From positions 62,001-126,000 of the forward strand of contig NZ_JQKX01000020.1 of assembly GCF_000746275.1 (NCBI RefSeq): a DNA stretch of 64,000 nucleotides. Reading direction: 5' to 3'. The translations under genes and the position numbers were made by a program. This DNA is from Thermopetrobacter sp. TC1 (GTDB taxonomy: Bacteria > Pseudomonadota > Alphaproteobacteria > Rhizobiales > Aestuariivirgaceae). Shown here piece after piece: positions 26,786 through 37,216 of the stretch (position 1 is the first letter of the stretch; every line of letters begins with the position of its first letter). The notes beneath the pieces were generated by a model, which did no database searches, was not told the origin of the DNA, and worked only from the letters and a program-made list of their open reading frames with translations.

Positions 26786-27805
26786 ATGAAACGCACTCTT
26801 CTCGGGATCGCACTTGGCGCGGCCGTATCCGTGGCCGCCATCGCATCGGCCACTGCCGGCACCCTTCAGGACGTGAAGGCCAAGGGTTTCGTGCAGTGCG
26901 GCGTCTCCCAGGGCCTGCCCGGCTTCTCTAACCCGGACGAGAAGGGCAACTGGAAGGGCCTGGACGTTGATCTCTGCCGCGCCATTGCCGCCGCCGTCTT
27001 CGGCGATGCCAGCAAGGTGAAGTTCACGCCGCTGTCGGCCAAGGAGCGCTTCACCGCCTTGCAGTCCGGCGAGGTGGACGTGCTTTCCCGCAACACCACC
27101 TGGACCATGCAGCGTGATACCGCCCTCGGCCTGAACTTCGCCGGCGTCAACTATTACGACGGCCAGGGCTTCATGGTGCGCAAGTCCCTCGGCGTGACCT
27201 CGGCCATGCAGCTCAATGGCGCCGCGGTGTGCACCAACACCGGCACCACCACCGAGCTGAACCTGGCGGACTTCTTCCGCTCCCACAAGATGCAGTACGA
27301 AGTGGTGGCCTTCGAGAAGGCCGACGAGGTGGTCAAGGCCTACGACGAGGGCCGCTGCGACGTGTACACCACCGACCGTTCGGGCCTGGCCGCGCAGCGC
27401 CTGAAGCTGAAGAATCCGGATGAGCACATCATCCTGCCCGAAACCATTTCCAAGGAGCCGCTGGGCCCGGTGGTGCGTCAGGGCGATGATCAGTGGTTCG
27501 ACCTGGTGAAGTGGACGCTGTTCGCCATGATCAATGCCGAGGAGCTGGGCGTGACCAGCAAGAACGTGGACGAGATGAAGAAGTCCAACAACCCGGCGAT
27601 CAAGCGCCTGCTCGGCATTGAGGGCAAGTTCGGCGAGAACATCGGCGTCTCCAACGACTGGGCCTACAACATCATCAAGCAGGTGGGCAATTACGGCGAG
27701 TCCTACGACCGCAACGTGGGGCCGAAGACGCCGCTCGGCCTTTCCCGTGGCCTGAACGCCCTGTGGAACAAGGGCGGCATCATGTATGCCCCGCCGATCC
27801 GCTGA
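26786..27805 (+). CDS. aapJ: General L-amino acid ABC transporter, periplasmic binding protein
   Basis: 339 residues. A signal peptide (MKRTLLGIALGAAVSVAAIASATA) is followed by a type-2 periplasmic binding domain. GFVQCGVSQGLPGFSNPD, GLDVDLCRAIAAAVFGD and LSRNTTWTMQRDT are hallmarks of AapJ/BztA. It captures a broad range of L-amino acids for the AapQMP importer encoded downstream. The ATG has GAGGAAG upstream. It is first in the operon and separated from aapQ by 441 bases with a strong hairpin. That arrangement suits higher expression of the binding protein. Confidence 0.95.
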   Translation: MKRTLLGIALGAAVSVAAIASATAGTLQDVKAKGFVQCGVSQGLPGFSNPDEKGNWKGLDVDLCRAIAAAVFGDASKVKFTPLSAKERFTALQSGEVDVLSRNTTWTMQRDTALGLNFAGVNYYDGQGFMVRKSLGVTSAMQLNGAAVCTNTGTTTELNLADFFRSHKMQYEVVAFEKADEVVKAYDEGRCDVYTTDRSGLAAQRLKLKNPDEHIILPETISKEPLGPVVRQGDDQWFDLVKWTLFAMINAEELGVTSKNVDEMKKSNNPAIKRLLGIEGKFGENIGVSNDWAYNIIKQVGNYGESYDRNVGPKTPLGLSRGLNALWNKGGIMYAPPIR

Positions 27806-27835
27806 TCGCGGCGCTTGACGGGATCAGGCATCACA

Positions 27836-27883
27836 CCCGGTCCGGCCCGCCGTCATCCAGGGATGGCGGCGGCCGGGCCGGGG
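27836..27883. repeat. Strong GC hairpin in the aapJ-aapQ gap
   Basis: Arms of 23 bases (27836-27858 and 27861-27883) pair almost completely around a 2-base loop, 31 bases after the aapJ stop. No U-run follows, so it is more likely an mRNA-stabilising or attenuating structure than a full terminator. The rest of 27806-28246 shows no gene. Confidence 0.55.
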
Positions 27884-28246
27884 CCGTTGCCGCATCTCAT
27901 CCGCCCGGTCCTGCTGAGGGGACAATCCGCTTCGGCATCGTTTGAGTGCACGATCAGGCTTTCATGCTTTCGGGCCTGGTTTTGAAGTCGGTCTGTCCGC
28001 CTTAAGGTGCGTTAAAGAAGCACAAGCCCTTTCTGCCCATGCAGACCCGGATGCGGTGACACCGGGATTAAGGCAGCGCAGTCTGGCGGATCTGCCCCGG
28101 CATCTTGCAGATGCGGGCAGGCGAGGGCGAAGGCGGGCATGACACAGCCCCGAGCCCAGCCGGGCGGATGACAGGCGGCACAAGGCAGGCCCTGATCCCA
28201 TTGTCGAAGCGTGCGGCACCACACACATCAGGGAGCGTGAGACACG

Positions 28247-29734
28247 ATGTCCGTCGCCACGCCGGCTGTCCGCGAAAACGGGGCGCGATCGCTGCGTCTC
28301 GGGCTCGTCCTTTTCTTCACCGCGCTGTCCTACGCCATTTTCTACTGGGCGGCGTCCCGTTTCTATTATGGCAATGCCACCGGCCTGCTTGCCGATCTCG
28401 GCAGCTACATCGGCAATATCGCCGCCGCTTTGGTTGATTTCCGCAAAGGGGTGCTTGGCTGGATCGGCGGCATTCTCGTTGCTCTGGCCAATTTCGCGCC
28501 CTTTTTCGCTCTTGTTTACATCATCGGCGTGGGCCTGCGCATTCTCAACTGGCTGCTGCTGGAGCATCCGCGGCCGGCATCGCCCAATCCGCTGACCGAC
28601 AGGCACTTCCGCAACATTTTCTTTGAATTGTTGATGTTCACGGCCCTGGCGGTCTTCGTCTGGTGGATCGTGGGCAATACCGTCACCAACCTTCAGGAAC
28701 GCAAGATCGCCTCCGGCTTCGATTTCCTTTCCGCCACCGCCGGCTTTGGCATCAACCAGGTCCTGTTCATCGACTACACCGAATCCTCAAGCTACGGCAC
28801 GGCCTTTCTCGTCGGCCTCATCAACACGCTCGTTCTCTCCTTCATCGGCATCGTGCTGGCCACGATCCTCGGGTTCATCGTCGGCATCATGCGCCTGTCC
28901 AAGAACTGGGTGATCGCCAAGCTTGCCGCCGGTTATGTGGAGATCTTCCGCAACATCCCGCTGCTTCTGCAGATTTTCGCCTGGTACAACGTGGCGCTGA
29001 AACCCCTGCCGCATCCGCGTCAGTCCATCGTCCTGTTTGATTCCATCTATCTGAACAACCGCGGCATCTATTCCCCCAAGCCCATCTTCGAGGACGGCTG
29101 GGGCTTTGTTGTCGCCGCCTTCTTCAGTGGCATTATCGCCAGCATCGCCATAGCGCGCTGGGCCAAGAAACGGCAAATGGAGACCGGTCAGCCGTTTCCG
29201 GTCTTTCTCACCAGCCTCGGGCTGATTTTGGGTCTGCCGCTGATCGTCTTCTTCCTCACGGGGATGCCGGTGCATTTCGATTATCCGCACCTGCGCGGCT
29301 TCAACTTCCAGGGCGGCATGCGCGTGATCCCGGAGTTCACGGCCATGCTCATGGCCCTGACCATCTACACCGCCACCTTCATCGCCGAGATCGTGCGCGC
29401 CGGCATTCTTGCCGTGCCCCACGGCCAGACCGAGGCGGCCCTGGCCTTGGGCCTGACCCGCGGTCAGATGCTGCGCCTGGTCATCATTCCGCAGGCGCTC
29501 AGGGTGATCATCCCGCCGCTGACCTCGCAGTATCTCAATCTGACCAAGAACAGCTCGCTGGCCGTGGCCATCGCCTATCCCGATCTCGTCGCCGTTGGCG
29601 GCATCATCCTCAATCAGAGCGGCCAGGCGGTGGAGATCATCGCCCTGTGGATGCTGGTCTATCTCTCGATCAGCCTGGCCACATCGGCCTTCATGAACTG
29701 GTACAACGCCAAGATGAAACTGGTGGAGCGCTAA
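28247..29734 (+). CDS. aapQ: General L-amino acid ABC transporter permease AapQ
   Basis: 495 residues, longer than the roughly 400 usual for the family. There are about eight to ten membrane segments. The conserved AapQ segment WWIVGNTVTNLQ and GFGINQVLFIDYTESSSYG precede the permease domain, which contains the EAA loop EAALALGLTRGQMLRLVIIPQALRVIIPP (about residues 395-423). It forms the membrane channel with AapM. GGGAG lies upstream of the ATG. Only 3 bases separate it from aapM. The extra length lies in N-terminal membrane segments before the conserved region. Confidence 0.93.
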   Translation: MSVATPAVRENGARSLRLGLVLFFTALSYAIFYWAASRFYYGNATGLLADLGSYIGNIAAALVDFRKGVLGWIGGILVALANFAPFFALVYIIGVGLRILNWLLLEHPRPASPNPLTDRHFRNIFFELLMFTALAVFVWWIVGNTVTNLQERKIASGFDFLSATAGFGINQVLFIDYTESSSYGTAFLVGLINTLVLSFIGIVLATILGFIVGIMRLSKNWVIAKLAAGYVEIFRNIPLLLQIFAWYNVALKPLPHPRQSIVLFDSIYLNNRGIYSPKPIFEDGWGFVVAAFFSGIIASIAIARWAKKRQMETGQPFPVFLTSLGLILGLPLIVFFLTGMPVHFDYPHLRGFNFQGGMRVIPEFTAMLMALTIYTATFIAEIVRAGILAVPHGQTEAALALGLTRGQMLRLVIIPQALRVIIPPLTSQYLNLTKNSSLAVAIAYPDLVAVGGIILNQSGQAVEIIALWMLVYLSISLATSAFMNWYNAKMKLVER

Positions 29735-29737
29735 GCC

Positions 29738-30892
29738 ATGACGGACACCGTCAAGGAGCACAAGCGCAGCTTCTATCGCACCGAGATGCTGCCGCCCAAG
29801 CCACCGCCCCCGGCCAGCACCGGCGTGCTCGGCTGGATGCGCGAGAATCTCTTCTCCAGCTGGTGGCACACGATCCTCACCTTCGTGGGACTCTACATCA
29901 TCTGGCTGATCGTGAGCTTTCTTGTGCAATTCGCCATCATCGATGCCGTCTGGAGCGGTCAGGACCGCACAGCCTGCCTTGCCGATGGCGGACGGGAAAT
30001 TGGCGCCTGCTGGGCCTTCATCCGCGTCTGGCACAACAAGTACATGTTCGGCTTTTATCCAGAGGATCAGCAGTGGCGGGTGCTTGTGGTCTATGCCATT
30101 GGCGCGGTGCTCCTCGCCTTCCTGCTCATTCCCAGGGCGCCGGGCAAGCGGCTGGTCATGCTGCTGCTTTTCGTGATCTATCCGGTGCTGGCCTACATAT
30201 TGCTCTACGGCATGTCGTCGCTGGGGCTGCCCGTCATCGAGACGACGCGCTGGGGCGGGCTGATGCTCACTCTGGTTATCGCCGCCGTCGGCATCGTCAT
30301 CTCGTTGCCGCTTGGCATCCTTTTCGCCCTGGGCCGCCGCTCGCAGATGCCGGTCATCCGGTTCATCTCCATCATCTTCATCGAGTTCTGGCGCGGCGTG
30401 CCGCTGATCACCGTGCTGTTCATGTCCTCGGTGATGCTGCCGCTGTTCCTGCCGGAGGGGGTGACGCTTGACAAGGTGATCCGTCCGCTCGTGGGTGTGG
30501 CGCTGTTTGCCTCCGCCTACATGGCGGAAGTGGTGCGCGGCGGCCTGCAGGCCATTCCCAAGGGGCAGTATGAGGGCGCACAGGCCCTGGGGCTCACCTA
30601 CTGGCAGATGATGCTGCTCATCATCCTGCCGCAGGCGCTGAAGATGGTGATCCCGGGCATCGTCAACACCTTCATCGGCCTGTTCAAGGACACCTCGCTT
30701 GTGTCCATCATCGGCCTGTTTGACCTGCTCGGAATTGCGCAGGCATCGCTGGCAGACGCCAAGTGGGCCACACCGGTGACCGCGCCAACGGTCTATCTCT
30801 ATCTGGCTTTGGTCTACTGGGTGTTCTGCTTCGGCATGTCCCGCTATTCCATCTTCATGGAGAACTACCTGCACACCGGTCACAAGCGCTGA
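29738..30892 (+). CDS. aapM: General L-amino acid ABC transporter permease AapM
   Basis: 384 residues. A cytoplasmic N-terminus ([15 protein letters not shown]) is typical of AapM. About eight membrane segments follow, and an EAA loop [28 protein letters not shown] appears at about residues 285-312. It pairs with AapQ to form the import channel. The gene starts 3 bases after aapQ, and aapP begins 17 bases after it, so the three are surely co-transcribed. Confidence 0.94.
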   Translation: MTDTVKEHKRSFYRTEMLPPKPPPPASTGVLGWMRENLFSSWWHTILTFVGLYIIWLIVSFLVQFAIIDAVWSGQDRTACLADGGREIGACWAFIRVWHNKYMFGFYPEDQQWRVLVVYAIGAVLLAFLLIPRAPGKRLVMLLLFVIYPVLAYILLYGMSSLGLPVIETTRWGGLMLTLVIAAVGIVISLPLGILFALGRRSQMPVIRFISIIFIEFWRGVPLITVLFMSSVMLPLFLPEGVTLDKVIRPLVGVALFASAYMAEVVRGGLQAIPKGQYEGAQALGLTYWQMMLLIILPQALKMVIPGIVNTFIGLFKDTSLVSIIGLFDLLGIAQASLADAKWATPVTAPTVYLYLALVYWVFCFGMSRYSIFMENYLHTGHKR

Positions 30893-30909
30893 AAAAGGGT
30901 TTTTCGACG

Positions 30910-31686
<777 letters not shown>

Positions 31687-31738
31687 CACCCGGGGCGAGC
31701 CAGAATTCCCTCTCCGGCCGCCGGTTGGGGAAGGCCGG

Positions 31739-33148
31739 TCAGGACTGCGTAGGGAAAATCGCGTCCTGCCGGGCAAGCCAGGCCTCAAAATCGGCAAGCG
31801 CCCGCTTTGCCAGGGCCTGTCGGCGCGCGCGGCTGCGCTCCTTGCCCTTCAGGCGGCGGCCCGTCTCGTCATGCGTGGGCGCGGCGATATCGGGGAACAG
31901 GCCGAAGTTGATGTTCATGGGCTGAAAACTGCCCGCATCCGTGGCCAGATGCCCGCCGGTGATGTGATGGATCAGGGCGCCATGCGCCGTGGTTTCCGGC
32001 GGCGGCGGCACATCTGCCCCCAGGATGTCGGCCGCGGCCAGCCGCCCGGCGATCAGCCCGCAGGCCGCACTTTCCACATAGCCCTCAACGCCGGTCATCT
32101 GTCCGGCAAAGCGCAGGCGCGGCTCCACCTTCAGCCGCAGGCGCGCATCCAGCAGCTTCGGGCTGTTGAGAAAGGTGTTGCGATGCAGCCCGCCGAGACG
32201 GGCAAAGCGCGCATTCTCAAGCCCCGGAATCATGCGGAAGATGCGCTGCTGCTCGCCGTATTTCAGCTTGGTCTGAAACCCGACCATGTTGTAAAGCGTG
32301 CCCAGCGCATTGTCCTGCCTAAGCTGCACCACAGCCCACGGCCGCTTGCCCGTGCGCGGATTAGTGAGTCCCACAGGCTTCATCGGGCCATGACGCAAGG
32401 TGTCCAGCCCCCGTTCGGCCATGACCTCGATGGGCAGGCAGCCGTCGAAATAGGGCGTGTTCTTCTCCCACGCGCGAAATCCCGTCTTCTCCGCTTCCAG
32501 CAGCGCCTGCACGAAACGCTCGTAGGTTTCGCGATCAAGCGGGCAGTTGATGTAATCGGCCGTGCCCTTGTCATAGCGCGACTGGCGCCAGCACACGCTC
32601 ATGTCGATGGAATCCGCATAGACAATGGGCGCGATGGCATCGAAAAAGGCCAGCGATTCCTCGCCTGTGCGCTGCCGGATGGCTTCGGCCAGGGCATCGG
32701 AGGTCAAAGGCCCGGTGGCGATGATTACATGCCGCCAGTCTTCAGGCGGCCAGTCCGCCACCTCCTCGCGCACCACGGTGATCAACGGATGGGCGGCCAG
32801 CCGCTCGCTCACCGCGCGGGAGAAACCCTCACGGTCCACCGCCAGCGCCCCGCCGGCGGGAAGCCGGTTCGCATCCGCCGCCTGCATGATCAGCGAGCCG
32901 GCCCGGCGCATCTCCTCATGCAACAGGCCAACGGCATTGTTGAGCGCATCATCGGAGCGAAAGGAATTGGAACAGACAAGCTCCGCCAGCCAGCCGGTCT
33001 TGTGCGCCGGGGTTTCCTTTTCCGGCCGCATTTCGTGCAGAATCACGGGCACACCGGCCCTTGCCGCCTGCCAGGCCGCCTCCGACCCGGCCAGGCCGCC
33101 GCCGATGATGTGCAGGGTTTCCGCCGTTTTTGCCATTTCCATGCTCAT
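31739..33148 (-). CDS. trmFO: Methylenetetrahydrofolate-tRNA-(uracil-54-C5)-methyltransferase (FAD)
   Basis: 469 residues. The N-terminal FAD-binding [14 protein letters not shown] and the diagnostic [22 protein letters not shown] are present, as is [17 protein letters not shown] near the C-terminus. TrmFO makes ribothymidine at tRNA position 54 using methylene-THF and FADH2 rather than SAM. Three in-frame ATGs lie close together (33148, 33142, 33136); none has a strong ribosome site, so the exact start is uncertain by four codons. It is divergent from the LprI-like gene. Confidence 0.93.
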   Translation of the reverse strand: MSMEMAKTAETLHIIGGGLAGSEAAWQAARAGVPVILHEMRPEKETPAHKTGWLAELVCSNSFRSDDALNNAVGLLHEEMRRAGSLIMQAADANRLPAGGALAVDREGFSRAVSERLAAHPLITVVREEVADWPPEDWRHVIIATGPLTSDALAEAIRQRTGEESLAFFDAIAPIVYADSIDMSVCWRQSRYDKGTADYINCPLDRETYERFVQALLEAEKTGFRAWEKNTPYFDGCLPIEVMAERGLDTLRHGPMKPVGLTNPRTGKRPWAVVQLRQDNALGTLYNMVGFQTKLKYGEQQRIFRMIPGLENARFARLGGLHRNTFLNSPKLLDARLRLKVEPRLRFAGQMTGVEGYVESAACGLIAGRLAAADILGADVPPPPETTAHGALIHHITGGHLATDAGSFQPMNINFGLFPDIAAPTHDETGRRLKGKERSRARRQALAKRALADFEAWLARQDAIFPTQS

Positions 33149-33277
33149 GGTGCCGCAGGAGATAGGCGCCTGTGCGGACAATGGCAAGCGTTCAGTCGCC
33201 ATTCAGCTGCCGTGTTCGATACTTTCCGCCGAAGAATGAAGAATGCCTCCGCCATGTAAAAATGAGGGGAGGGCGAA

Positions 33278-33730
33278 ATGATCATGCGCAGAACATCTCT
33301 CATGGCCCTGCTTGCTGCCATGCTGCTCGTTTTTACCATTGTACCGGGACGTGCGATCGGGCCGGAATGGCATGCCAGGACCCCAAGCTTTGACTGCGCA
33401 AAGGCCACCCGGCCCGATGAGAAGGCGATTTGCAGCAATGATCTGCTTGCCGAGCTCGATACGATGATCGCCACACTCTATGCCATGCTGTGGCATTACA
33501 TCGAGAATTACGACAACGCCATGGGCGTGCTCTCCCGCCTGCGTGACAGCCAGCGCGACTTTCTGAAACGGCGCGCCGCCTGTGGCGCCGACATCCGCTG
33601 CATTGAACGGGTGCAGCGCAAGCGCATCGACGCGCTGCTCGATGATTACAAGCGCGGCACCACCGCTCCCATCATCGCCCCCCTCAATAACGAGACTTCA
33701 GAGAAGCCCGCGGCGGCACCGCACAAATAG
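33278..33730 (+). CDS. LprI-like (DUF1311-type) secreted protein
   Basis: 150 residues. A signal peptide (SLMALLAAMLLVFTIVPGRA) precedes a small helical domain with SFDCAKATRPDEKAIC and a second CGADIRCIERV pair. These four Cys are spaced as in lysozyme inhibitor LprI N-terminal/DUF1311 domains. Such proteins are periplasmic or lipoprotein-anchored; LprI inhibits lysozyme in mycobacteria, but activity here is only inferred. The C-terminal tail is Pro/Ala-rich. The start is supported by AGGGGAGGG. It is divergent from trmFO with about 130 bases between starts. Confidence 0.8.
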   Translation: MIMRRTSLMALLAAMLLVFTIVPGRAIGPEWHARTPSFDCAKATRPDEKAICSNDLLAELDTMIATLYAMLWHYIENYDNAMGVLSRLRDSQRDFLKRRAACGADIRCIERVQRKRIDALLDDYKRGTTAPIIAPLNNETSEKPAAAPHK

Positions 33731-33804
33731 CGCGCGCTTTTAAGGTCTAGGGCAGGGAGGGGCAGCGTCCCCTGAGACGCGCAATATGAAACAGAGCTGC
33801 AAGG

Positions 33805-36024
33805 TCAGGACTGACCCGCCCCGGGTGCTAAGGCGAAGCAGGGGATGCGCCGCTTCTTCAAAGCGCGGCAGGCCCTGTACGCACCGCGGCGATCAAAGCC
33901 GGAAAAGCGCGCGCGATAATAAACGGTGCCATTGCGCTCAAAAACCATGGTGAAGGCCGGCTTGCCACGCAGAAGCCGCCGCGCGGCCTTGCGCGCCTGT
34001 TCCAGACGTTTTTTCGCCCCGTCCTTGGCCGGAAAGGCACCGAGCTGAATGTTCCAGCTCTTCAAATGGCGCGCCAGCTTTTCCTGCTGGATGGCCTTCT
34101 CGGCCATTGAAGCACTCGGCGCTTCAGCCTTCTTTTCGGATCTTTCAGCTTTCTCGGTCTTGGCAGCCTCAGCCATTGCAGACTCACTCTCCGAAGAGGC
34201 TTTTGCCGAACCGGGTGCTGCCACGGCCTGCTTCTCCTCTGTTTCAGCCTCCTTGTGAGAAACAGGCATGCGCACCGGTGCCACCACCATCTCGCGCCGG
34301 CTTCTGTCCACCTTGATCACGCGCGCAGGCGCCGGCGGCACGAAAGCCGCATTCGGATCAAGGCTGGCCACCTTCCGCTCCGTCCGGGCAGGAGGCACAT
34401 CCGCCTCTTCCTCCTGCCCGTGCATGGCAGCCTGCGCATGAGAATCGGAAACCTCATCCGAACCGTTCTCATCCTCACCCTGTTCAGGAGCCGGCTGCGG
34501 GCGCACCTGCATGGCAATGGCCCCGGTCACCTTGGCCGGTTCAGAATCGGATGCGGTCGATTCCGATTCAGCGTTGGTCTCTGCCGCCTGAGCCTGCTCA
34601 CGATCCGCATCCGGCGCGCCATGTGCGCCCGTGTCCGAATTGTCCCGAACGGCAGCGGTTTTTGCCTCGCCATCCTCCGCCCGCTTGATCTTCTGGGCTT
34701 CAGGACGCACTGCCACGAACAGGGCGCCGGCGCTTTCAACCTTCGGCGCTTCCGTGATCACAGGCTTGCCCTCGGTGCCGGACGGCTTTTCAGCAAGCAC
34801 GGTCTTGCGCGTTGCGGGCGCCTGTGCCGTCTTTTCCGTATCATTATCCCGGCGGGCCAGACGCACAATGGACTGAGGCCGGCTGCGCGGAAGCGGCGGC
34901 CGCATGACCGCCTTGACCTCTGATGTTTCATCCCCGGCGGCAAGGGCGCGCTGGGCCAGCCTGGCCAGCTGGCCGCTGGGCAGGGCAGGGCGGCGCGCCG
35001 GTTTCACCGGTGCCTTGCGCACGGGTTTCTTTGCCGAAGCGACCCTGGTTGTGCGCGTTGCTCGATTGAGCGCCGCCACCTGCGTGCGCGAAAGGCCCGG
35101 CGGGATGCCGGCCACAGCGGCAATACGGGTGCCGCGGACAAGATCGCGCCGGCGGATTGTGCGCTCCAAAAGCCGCGCCATATAGGCGTTACGCATGCGC
35201 GAAGAGGGCGCGCCCAGCACCACCGCCACCACGCGCTTGCCATTGCGGCGCACCGTGGCGGCGAGGTTGTATCCGGCCGCCCGCGTATAGCCGGTCTTCA
35301 GCCCGTCCATGCCGCGCACCCGCCACAGCAGGCGGTTGTGATTGCGGTACGTGCGGCCACGGAAGGAAAAATACTTCAGTGCAAAATAGCGCTTGTAAAG
35401 GCGCGGGAAATCCCGCTGGATGCGCAAGGCCAGCGTGGCGAGATCCCGCGCGGTGGACACATTCGGCGGATAGGGCAGGCCGGACGCGTTGCGAAAGGTG
35501 GTGCGCGTCATGCCCATGGCGCGGGCCGTTGCCGTCATCCGCCGCGCAAAGGCACGCTCCGAACCGGCAATGGCTTCCGCCACCGCCGCCGCCACATCAT
35601 TGGCCGACTTGGTCACCAGCGCGCGAATGGCCTGATCCACCGTGATCGTCTGCCCCGGCTTCAGCCACAGCTTGGACGGCTGCATGGAAGCGGCATGACG
35701 CGAAATGCGAATCCGCGAGTGAAGCGAAAGCCTTCCCGCCCGGATCTCGCGGAACAGCATGTAAATCGTCATCACCTTGGTGACGGATGCGGGAATGCGC
35801 GGCGAATCGGCATTGCGCGCAAACAGAACCCGGCCGCTTCTTGCATCAACAGCGATGGCGGCAAAACCCTGCCGCGCATGCGCAGCCTGTGTCAGCAGGA
35901 GATGAAGGGAAAGAACGAGAGATAAAAGGATAATCCAAAGAGCGTTCACATGCCGCACAGAACGCATGAAACGCCCGCAGGACACATCGCCTCTCCCGAA
36001 ACGCCGAAGAAGCCGCACGCTCAT
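33805..36024 (-). CDS. D-alanyl-D-alanine carboxypeptidase (PBP5-like) with SPOR domain
   Basis: 739 residues. A signal segment (LWIILLSLVLSLHLLLTQAAHA) precedes a serine-type peptidase S11 domain. Its motifs are SxxK in ASVTKVMT (Ser about 80), SxN in SANDVAAA, and KTG in GLKTGYTRAAG (Lys about 243). A long acidic, Ala/Glu/Lys-rich disordered linker (about 340-640) follows. A C-terminal SPOR domain (about 650-735, starting WNIQLGAF) should bind denuded septal glycan. Role: trimming of peptidoglycan pentapeptides, probably at the division site. The ATG at 36024 is assigned; a GTG one codon upstream and an ATG at 35967 are alternatives. Confidence 0.92.
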   Translation of the reverse strand: MSVRLLRRFGRGDVSCGRFMRSVRHVNALWIILLSLVLSLHLLLTQAAHARQGFAAIAVDARSGRVLFARNADSPRIPASVTKVMTIYMLFREIRAGRLSLHSRIRISRHAASMQPSKLWLKPGQTITVDQAIRALVTKSANDVAAAVAEAIAGSERAFARRMTATARAMGMTRTTFRNASGLPYPPNVSTARDLATLALRIQRDFPRLYKRYFALKYFSFRGRTYRNHNRLLWRVRGMDGLKTGYTRAAGYNLAATVRRNGKRVVAVVLGAPSSRMRNAYMARLLERTIRRRDLVRGTRIAAVAGIPPGLSRTQVAALNRATRTTRVASAKKPVRKAPVKPARRPALPSGQLARLAQRALAAGDETSEVKAVMRPPLPRSRPQSIVRLARRDNDTEKTAQAPATRKTVLAEKPSGTEGKPVITEAPKVESAGALFVAVRPEAQKIKRAEDGEAKTAAVRDNSDTGAHGAPDADREQAQAAETNAESESTASDSEPAKVTGAIAMQVRPQPAPEQGEDENGSDEVSDSHAQAAMHGQEEEADVPPARTERKVASLDPNAAFVPPAPARVIKVDRSRREMVVAPVRMPVSHKEAETEEKQAVAAPGSAKASSESESAMAEAAKTEKAERSEKKAEAPSASMAEKAIQQEKLARHLKSWNIQLGAFPAKDGAKKRLEQARKAARRLLRGKPAFTMVFERNGTVYYRARFSGFDRRGAYRACRALKKRRIPCFALAPGAGQS

Positions 36025-36135
36025 CACTCCCGCTCACTCACCATCACACAAACGCCGCAAAGGCACTTACGCTTCCGTTTTCGCCCGCCTTATGCCTGAT
36101 GCCTCATGCCTCATGCCTGTTGCCTGATGCCCAGA

Positions 36136-36303
36136 TCACGGCTGGCGCTGCCGTCTGGGCAGGCGCAGCATCATCCACACACTGACAAGAAGCATCGCCA
36201 CGCTCACGCCAATCATGATGCCGGGCGCAAGCCCCTGCGCAGACAGCGCCTGCACCAGGCTGGACATGGGCAGGACGAAATCCTGTTGGGTCACGGATGC
36301 CAT
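36136..36303 (-). CDS. Small single-TM membrane protein, hypothetical
   Basis: 55 residues. A polar N-terminus (MASVTQQDFVLP) is followed by a membrane segment (GIMIGVSVAMLLVSVWMML) and a basic tail RLPRRQRQP that would sit in the cytoplasm. A GGGAGG site seven bases before the ATG at 36303 supports translation. No family recognised. It lies upstream of the carboxypeptidase gene on the same strand. Small size keeps confidence moderate. Confidence 0.5.
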   Translation of the reverse strand: MASVTQQDFVLPMSSLVQALSAQGLAPGIMIGVSVAMLLVSVWMMLRLPRRQRQP

Positions 36304-36889
36304 GAAGGGGCCTCCCGCCATTCTTGCACTCATGCCCATGCCGCCGTTTTCACCACTGGCCCGTCCTCATACAGGCGGACATCGGTGGCATTGTCGGCTG
36401 CATGGTAACCTTCTTTTCACCTGCAGGATGCGCTCATGTGCTTGCCAAAGCGTTAAAACGACGATGCAAGGGCATGCATGCACCTCTTGCAGAAATTGCA
36501 ATGCTCTATTGGCTGCAATCACACGTCATGGTCGCACCCATGAGCGCATATCGCGCGGACCCGGCTGCGGAATGAGCCCCTTTCCGGTGCGCAGCATTCT
36601 GTGTATGGCATTGAGGACGCGGCCTTTTTGCTTCTGGTCGGAAACAACACTTTTGTCATTTGCTCATCCGCGCGTGATCCGATAGATTCCCCGTTGATGC
36701 GGTGCTAGTGTGTCGCTTGCGCTTCAAGGATGGCACCGCCAGGCCGGGCATGCATGCCCGCATGAAGAGTGCTGGGGCTTGCGGTGCGGTTACCGTGTCA
36801 ACACATGAGGGTTTGGCGGGTTTTGCGCCCGGCGAAATCGGTTGTAAGATGATATTCGAGAGCATGACGGGAGACGGCCAGCGAAAGCC
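36304..36889. other. Intergenic region upstream of clpS
   Basis: About 586 bases between the small membrane-protein gene (-) and clpS (+). Open frames on both strands have no convincing ribosome site or domain. Promoters for both directions are expected; no specific element was found. Confidence 0.4.
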
Positions 36890-37207
36890 ATGAGCAACGC
36901 GCCAGATCGCAAGACGGACACAGGGCTTAAGGAGAAGACCCGCCCCAAGGTGGAAAAACCGCGGCTTTACAAGGTCCTCCTGCTCAATGACGATTACACG
37001 CCCATGGATTTCGTGGTGCACGTTCTGCAGCGGTTCTTCAACAAGGGGCGGGAAGAGGCCACGCGGATCATGCTCACCGTGCATTACAAGGGGGTCGGGG
37101 TCTGCGGCGTCTATCCGCGGGAGGTCGCAGAAACGAAGGTCAATCAGGTGATGGATCTGGCCCGGCGCCACGAACATCCCCTGCAGTGTATCATGGAAAG
37201 GGAGTAG
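36890..37207 (+). CDS. clpS: ATP-dependent Clp protease adaptor ClpS
   Basis: 105 residues. The N-end-rule binding pocket is visible: [22 protein letters not shown], with the Asn-Asp pair, then [24 protein letters not shown]. ClpS delivers proteins with N-terminal Phe, Tyr, Trp or Leu to ClpA. The disordered N-terminal arm of about 24 residues is normal. It precedes clpA by 9 bases, clearly one operon. Confidence 0.96.
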   Translation: MSNAPDRKTDTGLKEKTRPKVEKPRLYKVLLLNDDYTPMDFVVHVLQRFFNKGREEATRIMLTVHYKGVGVCGVYPREVAETKVNQVMDLARRHEHPLQCIMERE

Positions 37208-37216
37208 GCCCCGCAA

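Noticed and set aside
26356-26862. 168-codon minus-strand frame overlapping the start of aapJ
   Set aside because: Overlaps the aapJ signal-peptide region and lacks a ribosome site.
28787-30883. 698-codon open frame antisense to aapQ and aapM
   Set aside because: Spans two real permease genes; translation is low-complexity charged sequence.
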